This document shows, one piece after another, positions 43,892-53,714 of a stretch of 64,000 bases of DNA. The translations under genes were made by a program, and so were the position numbers. Position 1 is the first letter of the stretch, and each line of letters begins with the position of its first letter. The notes under the pieces are model-generated. The model had not been told where the DNA came from. It made no database searches and worked only from the letters and a program-made list of their open reading frames with translations. The stretch is from Sedimentibacter sp. GTDB taxonomy: Bacteria; Bacillota; Clostridia; Tissierellales; Sedimentibacteraceae. Where the stretch lies: positions 1 to 64,000 of the forward strand of contig JAHDLA010000022.1 in assembly GCA_018436705.1 (NCBI GenBank). The letters are read 5' to 3'.

Positions 43892-46800
43892 ATGACAATG
43901 AATAATAGGTCAAAAAGAATAATAAACTTTCTTTTGGTAGTTCTTATGCTAGTATCAAATTTTATAAATTCTACTTATGCAGCAGATTTTATGTTTGACG
44001 ACAGTGAAGGGCATTGGGCTGAAGAAGCTATTAATAGCCTTGCAGAAAAAGGTATCATTCATGGATATCCTGATGGACTTTCTCATCCCGATGACATCCT
44101 CACAAGGGGTGAGTTTTCAGCAATTGTAGCTAGAGCCATGAAACTTGAACAAGATGATACTAAAACCGTTAATACAGTATTTGAGGATATTGTAGGACAT
44201 TTTGCCCAAAAAGAAATTAATGAACTTGTTGATGCAGGTATTATTCTTGAAAAAGATTATGGTAAAAAATATTTTCCTGATGAGCCTATCACTCGAATGG
44301 AGATTATTAAAATGTTAGTGAGAGCTATTGTCAAAGTAGACCACGACAAGAATTGTCTCTGTGATACAGGATTTTTAGATGATGATCTTCTGACTAAAGA
44401 AGAACACGAGTACATTTGTGATGGAAAAAATTATAATATTATCTCAGGTTATCCAGATGGGACAATTCGTCCATATGATAAGTCAACTCGGGCTGAAGCC
44501 TTTGTAATGATATACAACCAAGAGAGGGTTAAAGATAAAATAGAACAGGAAGAATCGATAGACTCTTCCTTAAGAGGTGTTCCTGCACCGGAGTTCAGCT
44601 TTACAATTCCACAAACAGCTTATGTTGGTGAGGAAATAAAAATTGGGCCTTTTAGCCGTAATGTAAAAACAGTAGCATGGACAGTCAGTAAAAATGGGGT
44701 TCAGGTAGAACTTTCTTCTGTGTTAGAGGGTGAGCTGAAAGCAGACGGTGGTTTTATTAAAATTAAATCAATTGGTAGTTATACATTTACAGCTACTGCT
44801 ATAAATAGTCGTGGCAAGCAGGTTAAACATCAACAGACCATAAGTATTTACCCTGTAGTATCTGCAAAATTTAACTTAGCTGAAACAGCTCATACTGATA
44901 CATCAGTAGCAGTTGATCTTTATACAGAAAATCTTGGTGGCAATTTTGTGGCATGGTCTCTTAAAAAAGATGATAATATAATAGAAATTGAAACTGCACT
45001 TACTGGTGAGCTTACAAGCAGCGGAGGAATCGTTCAGTTTAAAGCCAATGGAGTGTATGAATTAACCGCTATTATTAAAGATGAGTTGGGTAAGGTCATC
45101 ACAGCATCAGATACGATAACAATATATCCTGTAGCAGAAGTGAAAATGGAGATAGCTGAAATAACTCATACAGATAATCCTATTATACTAAAGACAGAAA
45201 CAAAGAAAGCAGATGATATTGAAATTCAATGGTCCCTTACCAGAAATAGCGAAGCAGTTAATATTAATGATTTTATTGAGGGTAACATATTTGTAGGAGA
45301 TAGTAATATACGCTTTAAGAAAAAAGGTGTGTATAATCTGACCGCTTCAGTTACAGACAAAACCGGCCGAGCATTTACAGATAACGTATCAATTACGGTA
45401 TATCCTGTAGGCTCTGCCGGTTTTTATCTACCTGAAATATTCCATACAGATGATACTGTAAAAGTTGAAGCAGCATTTGAAGAAATTGGAAGTCAAACTG
45501 CCGAGTGGTCACTAATAAAAAACGGTAATGAGGTTACTCTTTCTGATTTTGTTATTGGAAAGCTATCAAATGATGGAGGCTATGTACGTTTCACTCATAA
45601 GGGAGAATATATTTTGAAAGCCTCCTTTACTGATGGCGGTGGGAGGACATATACATATGAGCAAGCATTCAAGGTTTATCCAGTGCCTATAATAAGTTAT
45701 ACAACATCTGAATATGCTCATACCGACAGCGATATTGCTGTAAAAGTTAATAGTATAGAGCTTAATGACTTAACTATTGAATGGTTGGTTGACAACACCT
45801 TCGGTTTTCAAGATTGGTCAACCTATGTAAATAATAGTCTCAAAAATGATGGAGGAACCATTAGATTTAAGAGAGCAGGAATCTATGAATTGGTGGCTCG
45901 AATTATTGATGAAACAGGTAGAGTATTTTTGTTTGAGGCAGGCGGTAAAACAGAGGTGTTTCCTGTTTTAAATATTGGATTTGAACTTCCTAATCTTGCT
46001 TATACTGATAGTATTATTGATTTAAGAACACATGGAAACAATAATGTTCTTCCTATTGAATGGAGTATCATCAAAGATGGTGAAGCTATTTCTTTAAGTA
46101 ATGCTATATCAGGGAATTTAAATGCACATGGCGGTAAAATTACATTCCTAGAAGATGGAAACTATGTTCTGACCGCGACAATGAAGGATTATCTTAAACG
46201 CAGCTATTCTCACAGTCAAGAAATAACGGTAAAACCCGTTATTCAATACAGCTTTATCATGCCTGAATCCATTCATTACGGCACGGAGTTTGAATTAAAA
46301 ACTACTTCTTTAAATATTGGTGAAAATCAGGTTAAGTGGACACTAGAAAAGTTAGGCGAGGTATCAGTATTTGATGGTAAACTCACTAATAACGGAGGCA
46401 TGATATCTATTCGGGATACAGGAGAATTTGTTCTGATAGCTACAATTACAGATAATGCTGGAAGAGTATTCACATATAATGATAAGATTACTGTTACTAA
46501 TACTGCTCCAACAGTAACTTTAACTACTACACCTACAAGAACAGTGAAAGATGGCAAATTTTTAGTTAATGTAAAGACTACTGCAACAGATGCAGACGGA
46601 GATCCAACAACATTAGAATATGAAGGAACTACTGCTGACAGCTACTATGAAGTAGGTACACATACTATTCGAGTTCGAGCAAAAGACGAGGCAGAAGATT
46701 ATTCACCATGGATAGAAAAGAGTTTTGCAATTGAAAACTCAGCACCAACAGTAACTATTACAGCAACACCTACAAGAACAGTGAATGATGGTAAATTTTT

Positions 46801-47785
46801 AGTTAATGTAAAAGCTACTGCAACAGATGCAGACGGAGATACAACGACACTAGAATATGAAGGAACAACTGCTGACAGCTACTATGAAATAGGAACACAT
46901 ACTATTCGAGTTCGGGCAAAAGACGAAGCAGGAGATTATTCACCATGGGTAGAAAGGAGTTTCACAATTGAAAATTCAGCACCAACAGTAACTATAACCA
47001 CTACACCTACAAGAACAGTGAAAGATGGCAGATTTTTAGTTAATGTAAAGGCTTCTGTAACAGATGCAGACGGAGATCCAACAACATTGGAATATGAAGG
47101 AACAACTGCTGATAGCTACTATGAAGTAGGTACACACACTATAAGAGTTCGTGCGAAGGATATTGCAGGAGCTTATTCATCATGGCTAGAAAAGAGTTTT
47201 ACAATTGAAAACTCAGCACCAACAGCTCCTGTAATTAGTAGAACTCCAAGTGGCAACAGTGTTGCTCCTGGCACAAGGGTGACTATTACGGCAAAAAGTA
47301 TCGATGCAGATAGCGATCCAATCACTTATATTTGGGAGGGTCGTAATGCTGAAATACAGGAATATCCGTTGGGTAAAAATGTAGTTCGTGTCAAAGCTGT
47401 GGATTCAGCAGGTGCAGAATCTCCTTGGGCAGCAATCGTGTTTTTCGTTGCTGACTCCAACGGCAGTGGCGGAATGACCTTAACAGGACCCGATTCAGTG
47501 ATTTTAGAAAATGGTTTGGATGGTGCAACTATTACAGAATACACATTCACTGTACCGCCCGTATCTGGACACAGTGGCAGTGATTATGGCCGAGTTAAGG
47601 GTTACAATATATTGACCAAAAATTGGGATCAGCTTGACTATGGAACCACAAATAATGGTATCACATTCAGTAAAAATCTCAGTGCAGGTGTTTACTCTAA
47701 ATTAGAGTTTTACTACTACACCAACCATTCATGCATGTATAATAAATCCAACATCACTTACTCAGTAAACTATCATTTTGAATAA
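43892..47785 (+). CDS. Giant S-layer-anchored surface protein with Ig-like repeats
   Basis: This 1297-residue secreted protein has a signal peptide (to about residue 28, AYAAD-like cleavage) and three SLH domains (about 30-80, 90-145 and 150-205) that bind the secondary cell-wall polymer. Eight or so Ig-like repeats of about 85-90 residues follow (each has an AHTDT-like start and ends ITVYPV-like), then three nearly identical 79-residue repeats and a diverged fourth, and a unique C-terminus. No LPXTG is present. Start is the first of two ATGs behind GGAAGGTAGG; the other is 6 bases later. It leads directly into the Tad genes, suggesting a mating adhesin. Confidence 0.88.
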   Translation: MTMNNRSKRIINFLLVVLMLVSNFINSTYAADFMFDDSEGHWAEEAINSLAEKGIIHGYPDGLSHPDDILTRGEFSAIVARAMKLEQDDTKTVNTVFEDIVGHFAQKEINELVDAGIILEKDYGKKYFPDEPITRMEIIKMLVRAIVKVDHDKNCLCDTGFLDDDLLTKEEHEYICDGKNYNIISGYPDGTIRPYDKSTRAEAFVMIYNQERVKDKIEQEESIDSSLRGVPAPEFSFTIPQTAYVGEEIKIGPFSRNVKTVAWTVSKNGVQVELSSVLEGELKADGGFIKIKSIGSYTFTATAINSRGKQVKHQQTISIYPVVSAKFNLAETAHTDTSVAVDLYTENLGGNFVAWSLKKDDNIIEIETALTGELTSSGGIVQFKANGVYELTAIIKDELGKVITASDTITIYPVAEVKMEIAEITHTDNPIILKTETKKADDIEIQWSLTRNSEAVNINDFIEGNIFVGDSNIRFKKKGVYNLTASVTDKTGRAFTDNVSITVYPVGSAGFYLPEIFHTDDTVKVEAAFEEIGSQTAEWSLIKNGNEVTLSDFVIGKLSNDGGYVRFTHKGEYILKASFTDGGGRTYTYEQAFKVYPVPIISYTTSEYAHTDSDIAVKVNSIELNDLTIEWLVDNTFGFQDWSTYVNNSLKNDGGTIRFKRAGIYELVARIIDETGRVFLFEAGGKTEVFPVLNIGFELPNLAYTDSIIDLRTHGNNNVLPIEWSIIKDGEAISLSNAISGNLNAHGGKITFLEDGNYVLTATMKDYLKRSYSHSQEITVKPVIQYSFIMPESIHYGTEFELKTTSLNIGENQVKWTLEKLGEVSVFDGKLTNNGGMISIRDTGEFVLIATITDNAGRVFTYNDKITVTNTAPTVTLTTTPTRTVKDGKFLVNVKTTATDADGDPTTLEYEGTTADSYYEVGTHTIRVRAKDEAEDYSPWIEKSFAIENSAPTVTITATPTRTVNDGKFLVNVKATATDADGDTTTLEYEGTTADSYYEIGTHTIRVRAKDEAGDYSPWVERSFTIENSAPTVTITTTPTRTVKDGRFLVNVKASVTDADGDPTTLEYEGTTADSYYEVGTHTIRVRAKDIAGAYSSWLEKSFTIENSAPTAPVISRTPSGNSVAPGTRVTITAKSIDADSDPITYIWEGRNAEIQEYPLGKNVVRVKAVDSAGAESPWAAIVFFVADSNGSGGMTLTGPDSVILENGLDGATITEYTFTVPPVSGHSGSDYGRVKGYNILTKNWDQLDYGTTNNGITFSKNLSAGVYSKLEFYYYTNHSCMYNKSNITYSVNYHFE
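46505..47215 (+). repeat. Three tandem 237-bp coding repeats
   Basis: Units start at 46505, 46742 and 46979, each exactly 237 bases (79 codons), with very high identity at the DNA level. A diverged fourth unit begins at 47216. Such repeats can expand or shrink by recombination and change the length of the surface protein. Confidence 0.9.
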
Positions 47786-47800
47786 AAGGAGGAGGCCCCA

Positions 47801-47833
47801 ATGAAAAGTAAAATTAAGAAAGTAATTATTTAA
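47801..47833 (+). CDS. Tiny leader peptide before the prepilin peptidase gene
   Basis: An excellent GGAGGAGG site precedes ATG and ten codons of a basic peptide ending Ile-Ile, with stop two bases before the prepilin peptidase ATG, which has no ribosome site of its own. Its likely role is translational coupling. It could also be the stump of a lost gene. Confidence 0.5.
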   Translation: MKSKIKKVII

Positions 47834-47835
47834 TT

Positions 47836-48264
47836 ATGCAAATTAACAGTATCTTACAAGGAGTAATTTTTTGTTTTCTGCTTTTGATAGCTTCTTATAC
47901 GGATATTAAAAAACGGGAAATTCCTGATACAGTTTGTATGCTAATTGCATTTACAGGACTTCTGAATTTCAGATTTGTGAACTTATTAGGCTTAATTGTA
48001 GCATTACCATTTTTTATGGCGGCAATTTCAAAAGAAAACAGTATTGGTGGCGGTGATATTAAGATGACTGCTGCACTTGGTGTTGCCTTTGGATTTTGGA
48101 ATGGAATCTATGGGCTTATTTTAGCACTTACGTTGTTATTAGTCTTTTATATAGTATTAAAATTGATAGCAAAAATTAGAAAAAAGCAGGTGTCAAAGGA
48201 TTTATCCATGCCACTTGCTCCCTTTTTAGGGATAGGTTTTTTAACCATATATTTTATAACTTGA
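47836..48264 (+). CDS. tadV: Prepilin peptidase, TadV/CpaA type (A24 family)
   Basis: This integral membrane aspartic protease removes the leader of Flp-type prepilins. Asp23 (SYTDIKKREIPD) and Asp74 in the GGGD motif (SIGGGDIKM) are the two catalytic residues. It has about four hydrophobic helices, 142 residues and no N-terminal methylase domain, as usual for TadV. It begins the Tad gene run; translation probably depends on the preceding mini-ORF. Its presence shows that the element encodes prepilin-like substrates. Confidence 0.92.
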   Translation: MQINSILQGVIFCFLLLIASYTDIKKREIPDTVCMLIAFTGLLNFRFVNLLGLIVALPFFMAAISKENSIGGGDIKMTAALGVAFGFWNGIYGLILALTLLLVFYIVLKLIAKIRKKQVSKDLSMPLAPFLGIGFLTIYFIT

Positions 48265-48278
48265 GGAGGTAAAGGTTT

Positions 48279-49166
48279 ATGAACTTTTTTAAAAATAGAA
48301 CTGTAGTTGGAGTGATATGCATTGTGCTGTCACTCCTTATTTGTTTTGGAATCACACCTTTGTTTAATAAGGGAATCAGTCAAAAGACCGAGATTGTTCG
48401 TGTGGCAAAAGAGATTACAGCAGGCGATGAAATTACTAAGGATATGGTACAGACAGTGGAAGTTGGTGGATATAATCTGCCTGAAAATGTAATTAAAAAT
48501 CAAGATACTGTGGTAGGCAGTTTTGCACTTGCAGATATGTCTGTTGGTGATTATATCTTAAATACAAAATTATCGGAAACTCCTGCAGCTGAAAATGCGT
48601 ATCTGTATAACCTTGACGGAAGAAGACATGCAATTTCCATTACCATTAAGACCTTTGCAAATGGACTCTCCGGAAAACTGCAGAGTGGAGATATTGTATC
48701 GGTTATTGCTCCGGATTACAGAAAACAAGGTGCAACAGTAATTCCACCAGAACTAAAGTATGTAGAAGTAATTTCAGTTACTGCATCAAGTGGATATGAT
48801 GCAAATACAGGAGAGCAGGAAGAAAATATAGATGAAAGAGAATTACCTTCAACAGTTACATTTCTTGTAACTCCACAGCAAGGCAATATTTTAGCAGAGC
48901 TTGAGGAAAACGGAGAATCACACCTTTCTCTTGTGTATCGTGGAATACCTGAGAATACAAAAAAATTCCTTGATATGCAAGCAAAAATTTTAGAAGAATT
49001 ATATCCAACAGAAACAGAAAACGATAAAAGTCAAAATGTTTCAAAAGAACCTCAAAATCCAGGTTTAAATAATTCGAAAATAGCTGAAATTGAAGATAAA
49101 GAAGTGAATAAAGATTCAGAGGATTCCGAAATAGGTGGAAATAATACAGATCGTATGGAGGATTAA
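48279..49166 (+). CDS. cpaB: CpaB/RcpC-like SAF-domain protein
   Basis: This protein has one N-terminal membrane helix and an extracytoplasmic SAF domain with the family pattern (VAKEITAGDEITKDMVQTVEV, VVGSFALADMSVGDYIL) and a C-terminal RcpC-type domain; the tail is acidic and low complexity (after about residue 240). CpaB helps assemble the Tad pilus outside the membrane. At 295 residues it is typical. GAGGAGGTAAAGG precedes the ATG; the next gene starts 2 bases after the stop. Confidence 0.88.
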   Translation: MNFFKNRTVVGVICIVLSLLICFGITPLFNKGISQKTEIVRVAKEITAGDEITKDMVQTVEVGGYNLPENVIKNQDTVVGSFALADMSVGDYILNTKLSETPAAENAYLYNLDGRRHAISITIKTFANGLSGKLQSGDIVSVIAPDYRKQGATVIPPELKYVEVISVTASSGYDANTGEQEENIDERELPSTVTFLVTPQQGNILAELEENGESHLSLVYRGIPENTKKFLDMQAKILEELYPTETENDKSQNVSKEPQNPGLNNSKIAEIEDKEVNKDSEDSEIGGNNTDRMED

Positions 49167-49168
49167 TA

Positions 49169-49981
49169 ATGATTAACTTTAAGAAAAATAGTATATTTTC
49201 TCGTATTTCAAAAAAAGAAACTGTGAAAGAAGATATTCTGCATGGTGGTGTTCTTGCTGTTTGGGGAAGTCCCGGATCAGGTAAGTCAACTGTTGCAGTA
49301 AAACTTGCCAAGTATCTTGCAGATAAAAAGAAAAATGTAGTGTTGCTGCTTTGTGATATGACAGCACCAATGCTTCCTTGTATCTGTCCACCCTCAGATT
49401 TGGAATTTGAAAAATCCCTCGGTAGTATTTTGTCTGCTGCTCACGTAACAGAACCACTTATAAAATACAATATGATAACTCATAAAAAGATGTCTTACCT
49501 TACGATGCTTGGAATGCTAAAAGGAGAAAATGAATACACTTATGCATCTTATTCAAAAATACAGGCACAGGAGCTTATAGAATCTTTAAGAAAAATAGCA
49601 CCATTTATTATTATTGACTGCGGTAGTTACATTGCTAATGATATTCTTTCTGCTGTTGCGTTACTTGAATCTGATTCGGTCTTACGATTGGTAAATTGTG
49701 ATTTAAAATCCATCAGTTATTTATCAAGTCAGTTGCAGCTTTTACAAAACAGCAATTGGGATATGGATAAGCAGTATAAAGTGGCATCCAATATTAAAAC
49801 AAATCATGACATAGAGCATATGGCAGGTGCATTAGGAAGTTTTTCTTTTAGACTTCCTCACTCTGAAGAACTGGAAGAACAATATCTTTCCGGGAATTTA
49901 TTTGAAGATTTGACTTTAAAAGACAGTCGCGAATTTCGAAGAGAAATTGGAAAAATTGCAAAGGAGGTGTTCGGATGTTAG
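49169..49981 (+). CDS. TadZ/CpaE-like ATPase
   Basis: This P-loop ATPase of the ParA/MinD fold has Walker A in WGSPGSGKST and a second strand ending LLLCD (Mrp-type). Its C-terminal part is diverged. TadZ/CpaE proteins place the Tad machine at a cell position. At 270 residues it lacks the N-terminal receiver-like domain of longer CpaE forms. The end overlaps tadA by 7 bases, so both are coupled. Confidence 0.8.
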   Translation: MINFKKNSIFSRISKKETVKEDILHGGVLAVWGSPGSGKSTVAVKLAKYLADKKKNVVLLLCDMTAPMLPCICPPSDLEFEKSLGSILSAAHVTEPLIKYNMITHKKMSYLTMLGMLKGENEYTYASYSKIQAQELIESLRKIAPFIIIDCGSYIANDILSAVALLESDSVLRLVNCDLKSISYLSSQLQLLQNSNWDMDKQYKVASNIKTNHDIEHMAGALGSFSFRLPHSEELEEQYLSGNLFEDLTLKDSREFRREIGKIAKEVFGC

Positions 49982-51498
49982 GAAGTAAAAAAGGCAATTC
50001 TGTGTTTAAAGAGAAACAAAGATTTGTATCAGAAATAGAAAATGAAAGTTACACTGAAGCCACTGCATTTGAATTAGAAAAACGAGTTGAAGAACTTATT
50101 GATACTGCAAAAATACATAAAAAATCTAAGGAACTTGGTACTGAAAACCGTAATCACTCCTTATTTTTTGCGCCGGAGTCTGAAGGTAAGGACTTTTCTG
50201 ATGTTTTGAAAGATGTTCAGAAATATATTTCGAATAATTATTCTGTTCTGATTACCGATAATAATCTAGAAGATGCTAAAGAGCAGATGAAAAGATATAT
50301 AGGCAAATATGTTATGGATAAGCGCATTGCTGTAAAGGGAATGGATGGACAAGAGCTTATAGATGCACTATATTCCGAAATGGCAGAGTATGGTTTTTTA
50401 ACTAAATACATATTTGGAAAAGGTATTGAGGAAATAGATATTAACTCATGGCAAGATATCGAAGTACAGTATTCTGATGGCAGAAATGAAAAACTTAATG
50501 AACATTTTGACTCACCTGAACATGCAATTAATGTTATCAGAAGAATGCTGCATGTATCTGGAATGGTTCTTGATAATGCAACACCGGCTGTACTTGGACA
50601 TTTATCTAAAAATATTCGTATTGCTGTGCTTAAAACACCACTTGTAGATGAAGATGTAGGAATTGCTGCATCTATTCGTATTGTAAATCCTCAGAGTATG
50701 AAAAAAGAGGATTTTGTTCGTAGCAAAACAGCAACTGAACAGATGCTTGATTTTTTATCCTATCTTGTTCGTTATGGAATTTCGGTTTGTGTGGCAGGTG
50801 CAACCAGCTCCGGTAAAACCACAGTCCTTGGGTGGTTACTGACTACAATTCCAAATAATAAGAGAATTTATACTATTGAAAACGGATCACGTGAGCTTGA
50901 TTTAACAAAATATAAAAATGGAAAAGTAGTCAACTCAGTAATTCATACAATAACACGCGACAGTGAAAATGAAAAACAAAAAGTAGATCAAATTACGTTG
51001 CTTGATATGGCACTTCGTTTCAATCCTGATATAGCAGTAGTTGGAGAAATGCGTGGGGCAGAAGCCAATGCAGCACAGGAGGCAGCAAGAACAGGGATTG
51101 CTGTATTAACCACTATTCATGCAAATTCTTGTGAGGCAACATATCGCAGGATGGTATCTCTTTGTAAACGTGCGGTAGATATGTCTGATGAAACTCTGAT
51201 GGGATATGTAACGGAGGCCTATCCTATTATTGTGTTTTGCAAGCAGCTTGAGAATAAGGAAAGAAGAATGATGGAAATAATGGAATGTGAAATAATGCCG
51301 GATGGTACAAGAAATTACAGCACATTGTTTCAGTACATTATTACTGAAAACCGAATGGATGAAAACGGCAAATTTATTATTGAAGGATATCACAAACAAA
51401 AATGCAGTATTTCAAAGAGCCTTTCCAAGCGATTACTCGAAAACGGCATGCCTCTTGACATAATTGAAACTATGAAAGTAAAGGAGGAACCATTTTAA
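49975..51498 (+). CDS. tadA: TadA/CpaF-type pilus assembly ATPase
   Basis: This secretion ATPase powers pilus extension and retraction in Tad systems. Walker A is GATSSGKTT (about residues 275-283), the Asp box in IYTIENGSREL, Walker B in NPDIAVVGEMRGAEA and the His box in TTIHANS. The N-terminal domain contains the family's IEEIDIN-type strand (GIEEIDINSWQDI). At 507 residues it is complete. The gene ends exactly where tadB begins (overlap of one base). Confidence 0.93.
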   Translation: MLGSKKGNSVFKEKQRFVSEIENESYTEATAFELEKRVEELIDTAKIHKKSKELGTENRNHSLFFAPESEGKDFSDVLKDVQKYISNNYSVLITDNNLEDAKEQMKRYIGKYVMDKRIAVKGMDGQELIDALYSEMAEYGFLTKYIFGKGIEEIDINSWQDIEVQYSDGRNEKLNEHFDSPEHAINVIRRMLHVSGMVLDNATPAVLGHLSKNIRIAVLKTPLVDEDVGIAASIRIVNPQSMKKEDFVRSKTATEQMLDFLSYLVRYGISVCVAGATSSGKTTVLGWLLTTIPNNKRIYTIENGSRELDLTKYKNGKVVNSVIHTITRDSENEKQKVDQITLLDMALRFNPDIAVVGEMRGAEANAAQEAARTGIAVLTTIHANSCEATYRRMVSLCKRAVDMSDETLMGYVTEAYPIIVFCKQLENKERRMMEIMECEIMPDGTRNYSTLFQYIITENRMDENGKFIIEGYHKQKCSISKSLSKRLLENGMPLDIIETMKVKEEPF

Positions 51499-52427
51499 TG
51501 GATATTATTTTGTTAATTGCCTGTGTCGGAATGATAACAGGTTTTTTTATTCTTTTTTCCATTTCACCAATGGAGTTTACAGAAAACATTTTTAAAAGAT
51601 TTTTAAGTAATCCTAGAAGTATTAAAGATGAAATAAATGAGACTACCAGGCGAAAGAAAATGCCTTTTTTTAGGCGTGAAGTGATGGAAGTACAGTCTAT
51701 ATTAAAAATAACTGGACGGGAGAAAAAGTTCCCTATACTTTGTGCATTATCATTACTTTTGTTTGCAGTAGGCGGTGCTGTTGCTATTGTGTTTGGTAAC
51801 TTTTTTCTGGTTCCAGTCCTTGCGGTTGGATTTATGTTCCTGCCATTTTGGTATGTAAGGCTTACACAGACACACTTTAAAAAGGATATTGCTGCAGAAC
51901 TTGAAACAGCCCTTTCTATAATTACAACAGCATATTTAAGAAATGAAGATATACTTACTGCTGTAGAAGAGAATATGGATTACTTGAATCCACCGGTTCT
52001 GTCTGTATTCAGAGAATTTGTCTACCAGATTAAAATGATAAATCCCGATATTATAGTAGGTTTGCAGAATACGAGAAAGCAGATAGATAACGCTGTGTTT
52101 CGTGAATGGTGTGATGCTTTGATAGCTTGCCAATTTGACAGAAATCTAAAAACTACTCTAACCCCGATTGTTTCAAAACTTTCGGATATGCGTGTGGTAA
52201 ACGGAGAGCTTGAAAATATGATATTTGAGCCAAGAAAAGAATTTATAACGATGCAGATTTTAGTGATTGGAAATATACCACTTTTGTATTTTTTAAATAA
52301 GGATTGGTATCATACACTGATGAATACAACAATTGGGAAGATAATTCTTGCAATATGCTTTATTGCAATCTTTATTTCTACATCATTTGTAATTAAACTG
52401 ACACAGCCAATTGAATATAGGAGGTAG
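51498..52427 (+). CDS. tadB: TadB-like inner membrane platform protein
   Basis: This type II secretion F-domain protein has an N-terminal helix, two helices about residues 75-120, the cytoplasmic GspF-like domain (IAAELETALSIITTAYLRNEDILTAVEEN) and C-terminal helices. Length of 309 residues fits TadB. With TadC it forms the membrane platform on which the ATPase acts. It is contiguous with its partners: overlaps tadA and is 6 bases before tadC. Confidence 0.85.
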   Translation: MDIILLIACVGMITGFFILFSISPMEFTENIFKRFLSNPRSIKDEINETTRRKKMPFFRREVMEVQSILKITGREKKFPILCALSLLLFAVGGAVAIVFGNFFLVPVLAVGFMFLPFWYVRLTQTHFKKDIAAELETALSIITTAYLRNEDILTAVEENMDYLNPPVLSVFREFVYQIKMINPDIIVGLQNTRKQIDNAVFREWCDALIACQFDRNLKTTLTPIVSKLSDMRVVNGELENMIFEPRKEFITMQILVIGNIPLLYFLNKDWYHTLMNTTIGKIILAICFIAIFISTSFVIKLTQPIEYRR

Positions 52428-52433
52428 TCGAAC

Positions 52434-53306
52434 ATGAAATTTTTAATACTATTATTCGGCACACTACTTGCCTCAGGTTTATTTTTTATACTTGCAGATA
52501 TTTTGAAATTGCCAAGCCTTGCCACACAGAAAGCAATGCTATCAGTTTTTAAACAAAATAGAAAAAGTGCTAAGAGTATAGATACAATTATTAATGGATG
52601 GGCAGTAAGGATTGCGAAATTTATTCCTATTGATGAGTACAAAAAGAGTCGTATGAAAAATACATTAAATGCAGCCGGAATGAACCAGACTCCCGAAGAA
52701 TTTATTGCAGTTGCAGTAATAAAATCAGGACTTATAGTACTTGGAGTTATTCCATCACTTATTATTTTCCCTTTACTTGCTCCAATTTTGTTATTCCTTG
52801 CAGTGTTGATTTATTTTAAGGAAATAAAAAAAGCAGATGAAAAGTTATCGGTAAAAAAAGAAAAGATTGAAATTGAACTACCAAGATTTGTGGCAACTAT
52901 TACTCAGGAACTGAAAGCAAGTAGAGATGTACTTGCCATTTTAGAGAACTTTAAGAGAAATGCAGGTGAAGATTTTGCAAATGAACTTGATATTTTAACA
53001 GCAGATATGCGTTCAAGCAGTTATGAGGCAGCACTTACAAGGTTTGAGGCAAGGATTAATTCTCCAATGCTTTCAGATATTACAAGAGGATTAATAAGTG
53101 TCCTTCGTGGAGATGATGGGGCGATTTATTTTCAAATGCTTGCTCATGATATGAAACAGTTAGAGCTTCAAAGATTAAAGGCACAAGCTATGAAGATACC
53201 GCCAAAAATCAGAGTATTCAGCTTTATTATGTTGATGTGTTTCCTAATAACTTATATGGCTATTATCGGTTATGAAATTATTCGTTCCCTTGATGGAATG
53301 TTCTAA
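52434..53306 (+). CDS. tadC: TadC-like inner membrane platform protein
   Basis: This second platform protein has an F-type domain (IELPRFVATITQELKASRDVLAILENF) between two hydrophobic segments, with a C-terminal helix (about residues 258-280). At 290 residues it is typical of TadC. AGGAGG precedes the ATG. It stands between tadB and the TadE-like protein. Confidence 0.85.
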   Translation: MKFLILLFGTLLASGLFFILADILKLPSLATQKAMLSVFKQNRKSAKSIDTIINGWAVRIAKFIPIDEYKKSRMKNTLNAAGMNQTPEEFIAVAVIKSGLIVLGVIPSLIIFPLLAPILLFLAVLIYFKEIKKADEKLSVKKEKIEIELPRFVATITQELKASRDVLAILENFKRNAGEDFANELDILTADMRSSSYEAALTRFEARINSPMLSDITRGLISVLRGDDGAIYFQMLAHDMKQLELQRLKAQAMKIPPKIRVFSFIMLMCFLITYMAIIGYEIIRSLDGMF

Positions 53307-53318
53307 GGAGGTGTCATA

Positions 53319-53714
53319 GTGAAAAAAGTATTAAAAAACAATCGTGGTGAGGGATATATTGATGTTGTGGTACTTATTCTTTGTGCAATGCTTATGATTG
53401 CATTTGCTGTTAGAGTGTTCCCTGTCTACATCATAAAACAGCAAGTGGACACCTTTGCAACTGAACTTATAAGAGAAGCAGAAATTGCAGGTAGGGTAGG
53501 AACGGAAACTTCAAGGCGAGAACAGCTTTTAAGAGAAAAGACAGGCATCACTCCGTCAGTTCATTGGTCAAAAACAGGTCAAATACAGTTAAACGAGGAA
53601 ATCACGGTAACGGTAACTTATGATGCTAATATTGGATTATTTGCTGGCTTTGGTTCATTTCTAGTAACCATACGAGCCGATGCAGCTGGAAAGGGTGAAG
53701 TTTATTGGAAGTAA
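53319..53714 (+). CDS. DUF4320/TadE-like pseudopilin
   Basis: This 131-residue protein has an N-terminal NNRGEGYIDVVVLIL motif leading into one membrane helix and a C-terminal extracytoplasmic domain. The GEGYID motif matches that in the small single-helix protein encoded at 43295, and the pattern fits DUF4320, a TadE-like group. It is likely processed by the element's prepilin peptidase and acts as a minor pilin. GGAGGTGTCATA precedes a start with GTG. Confidence 0.82.
   Translation: MKKVLKNNRGEGYIDVVVLILCAMLMIAFAVRVFPVYIIKQQVDTFATELIREAEIAGRVGTETSRREQLLREKTGITPSVHWSKTGQIQLNEEITVTVTYDANIGLFAGFGSFLVTIRADAAGKGEVYWK

Noticed and set aside
46505..47215. Possible CRISPR-like array
   Set aside because: The units are long (237 bases), directly adjoining, in frame and without spacers; they are protein repeats.
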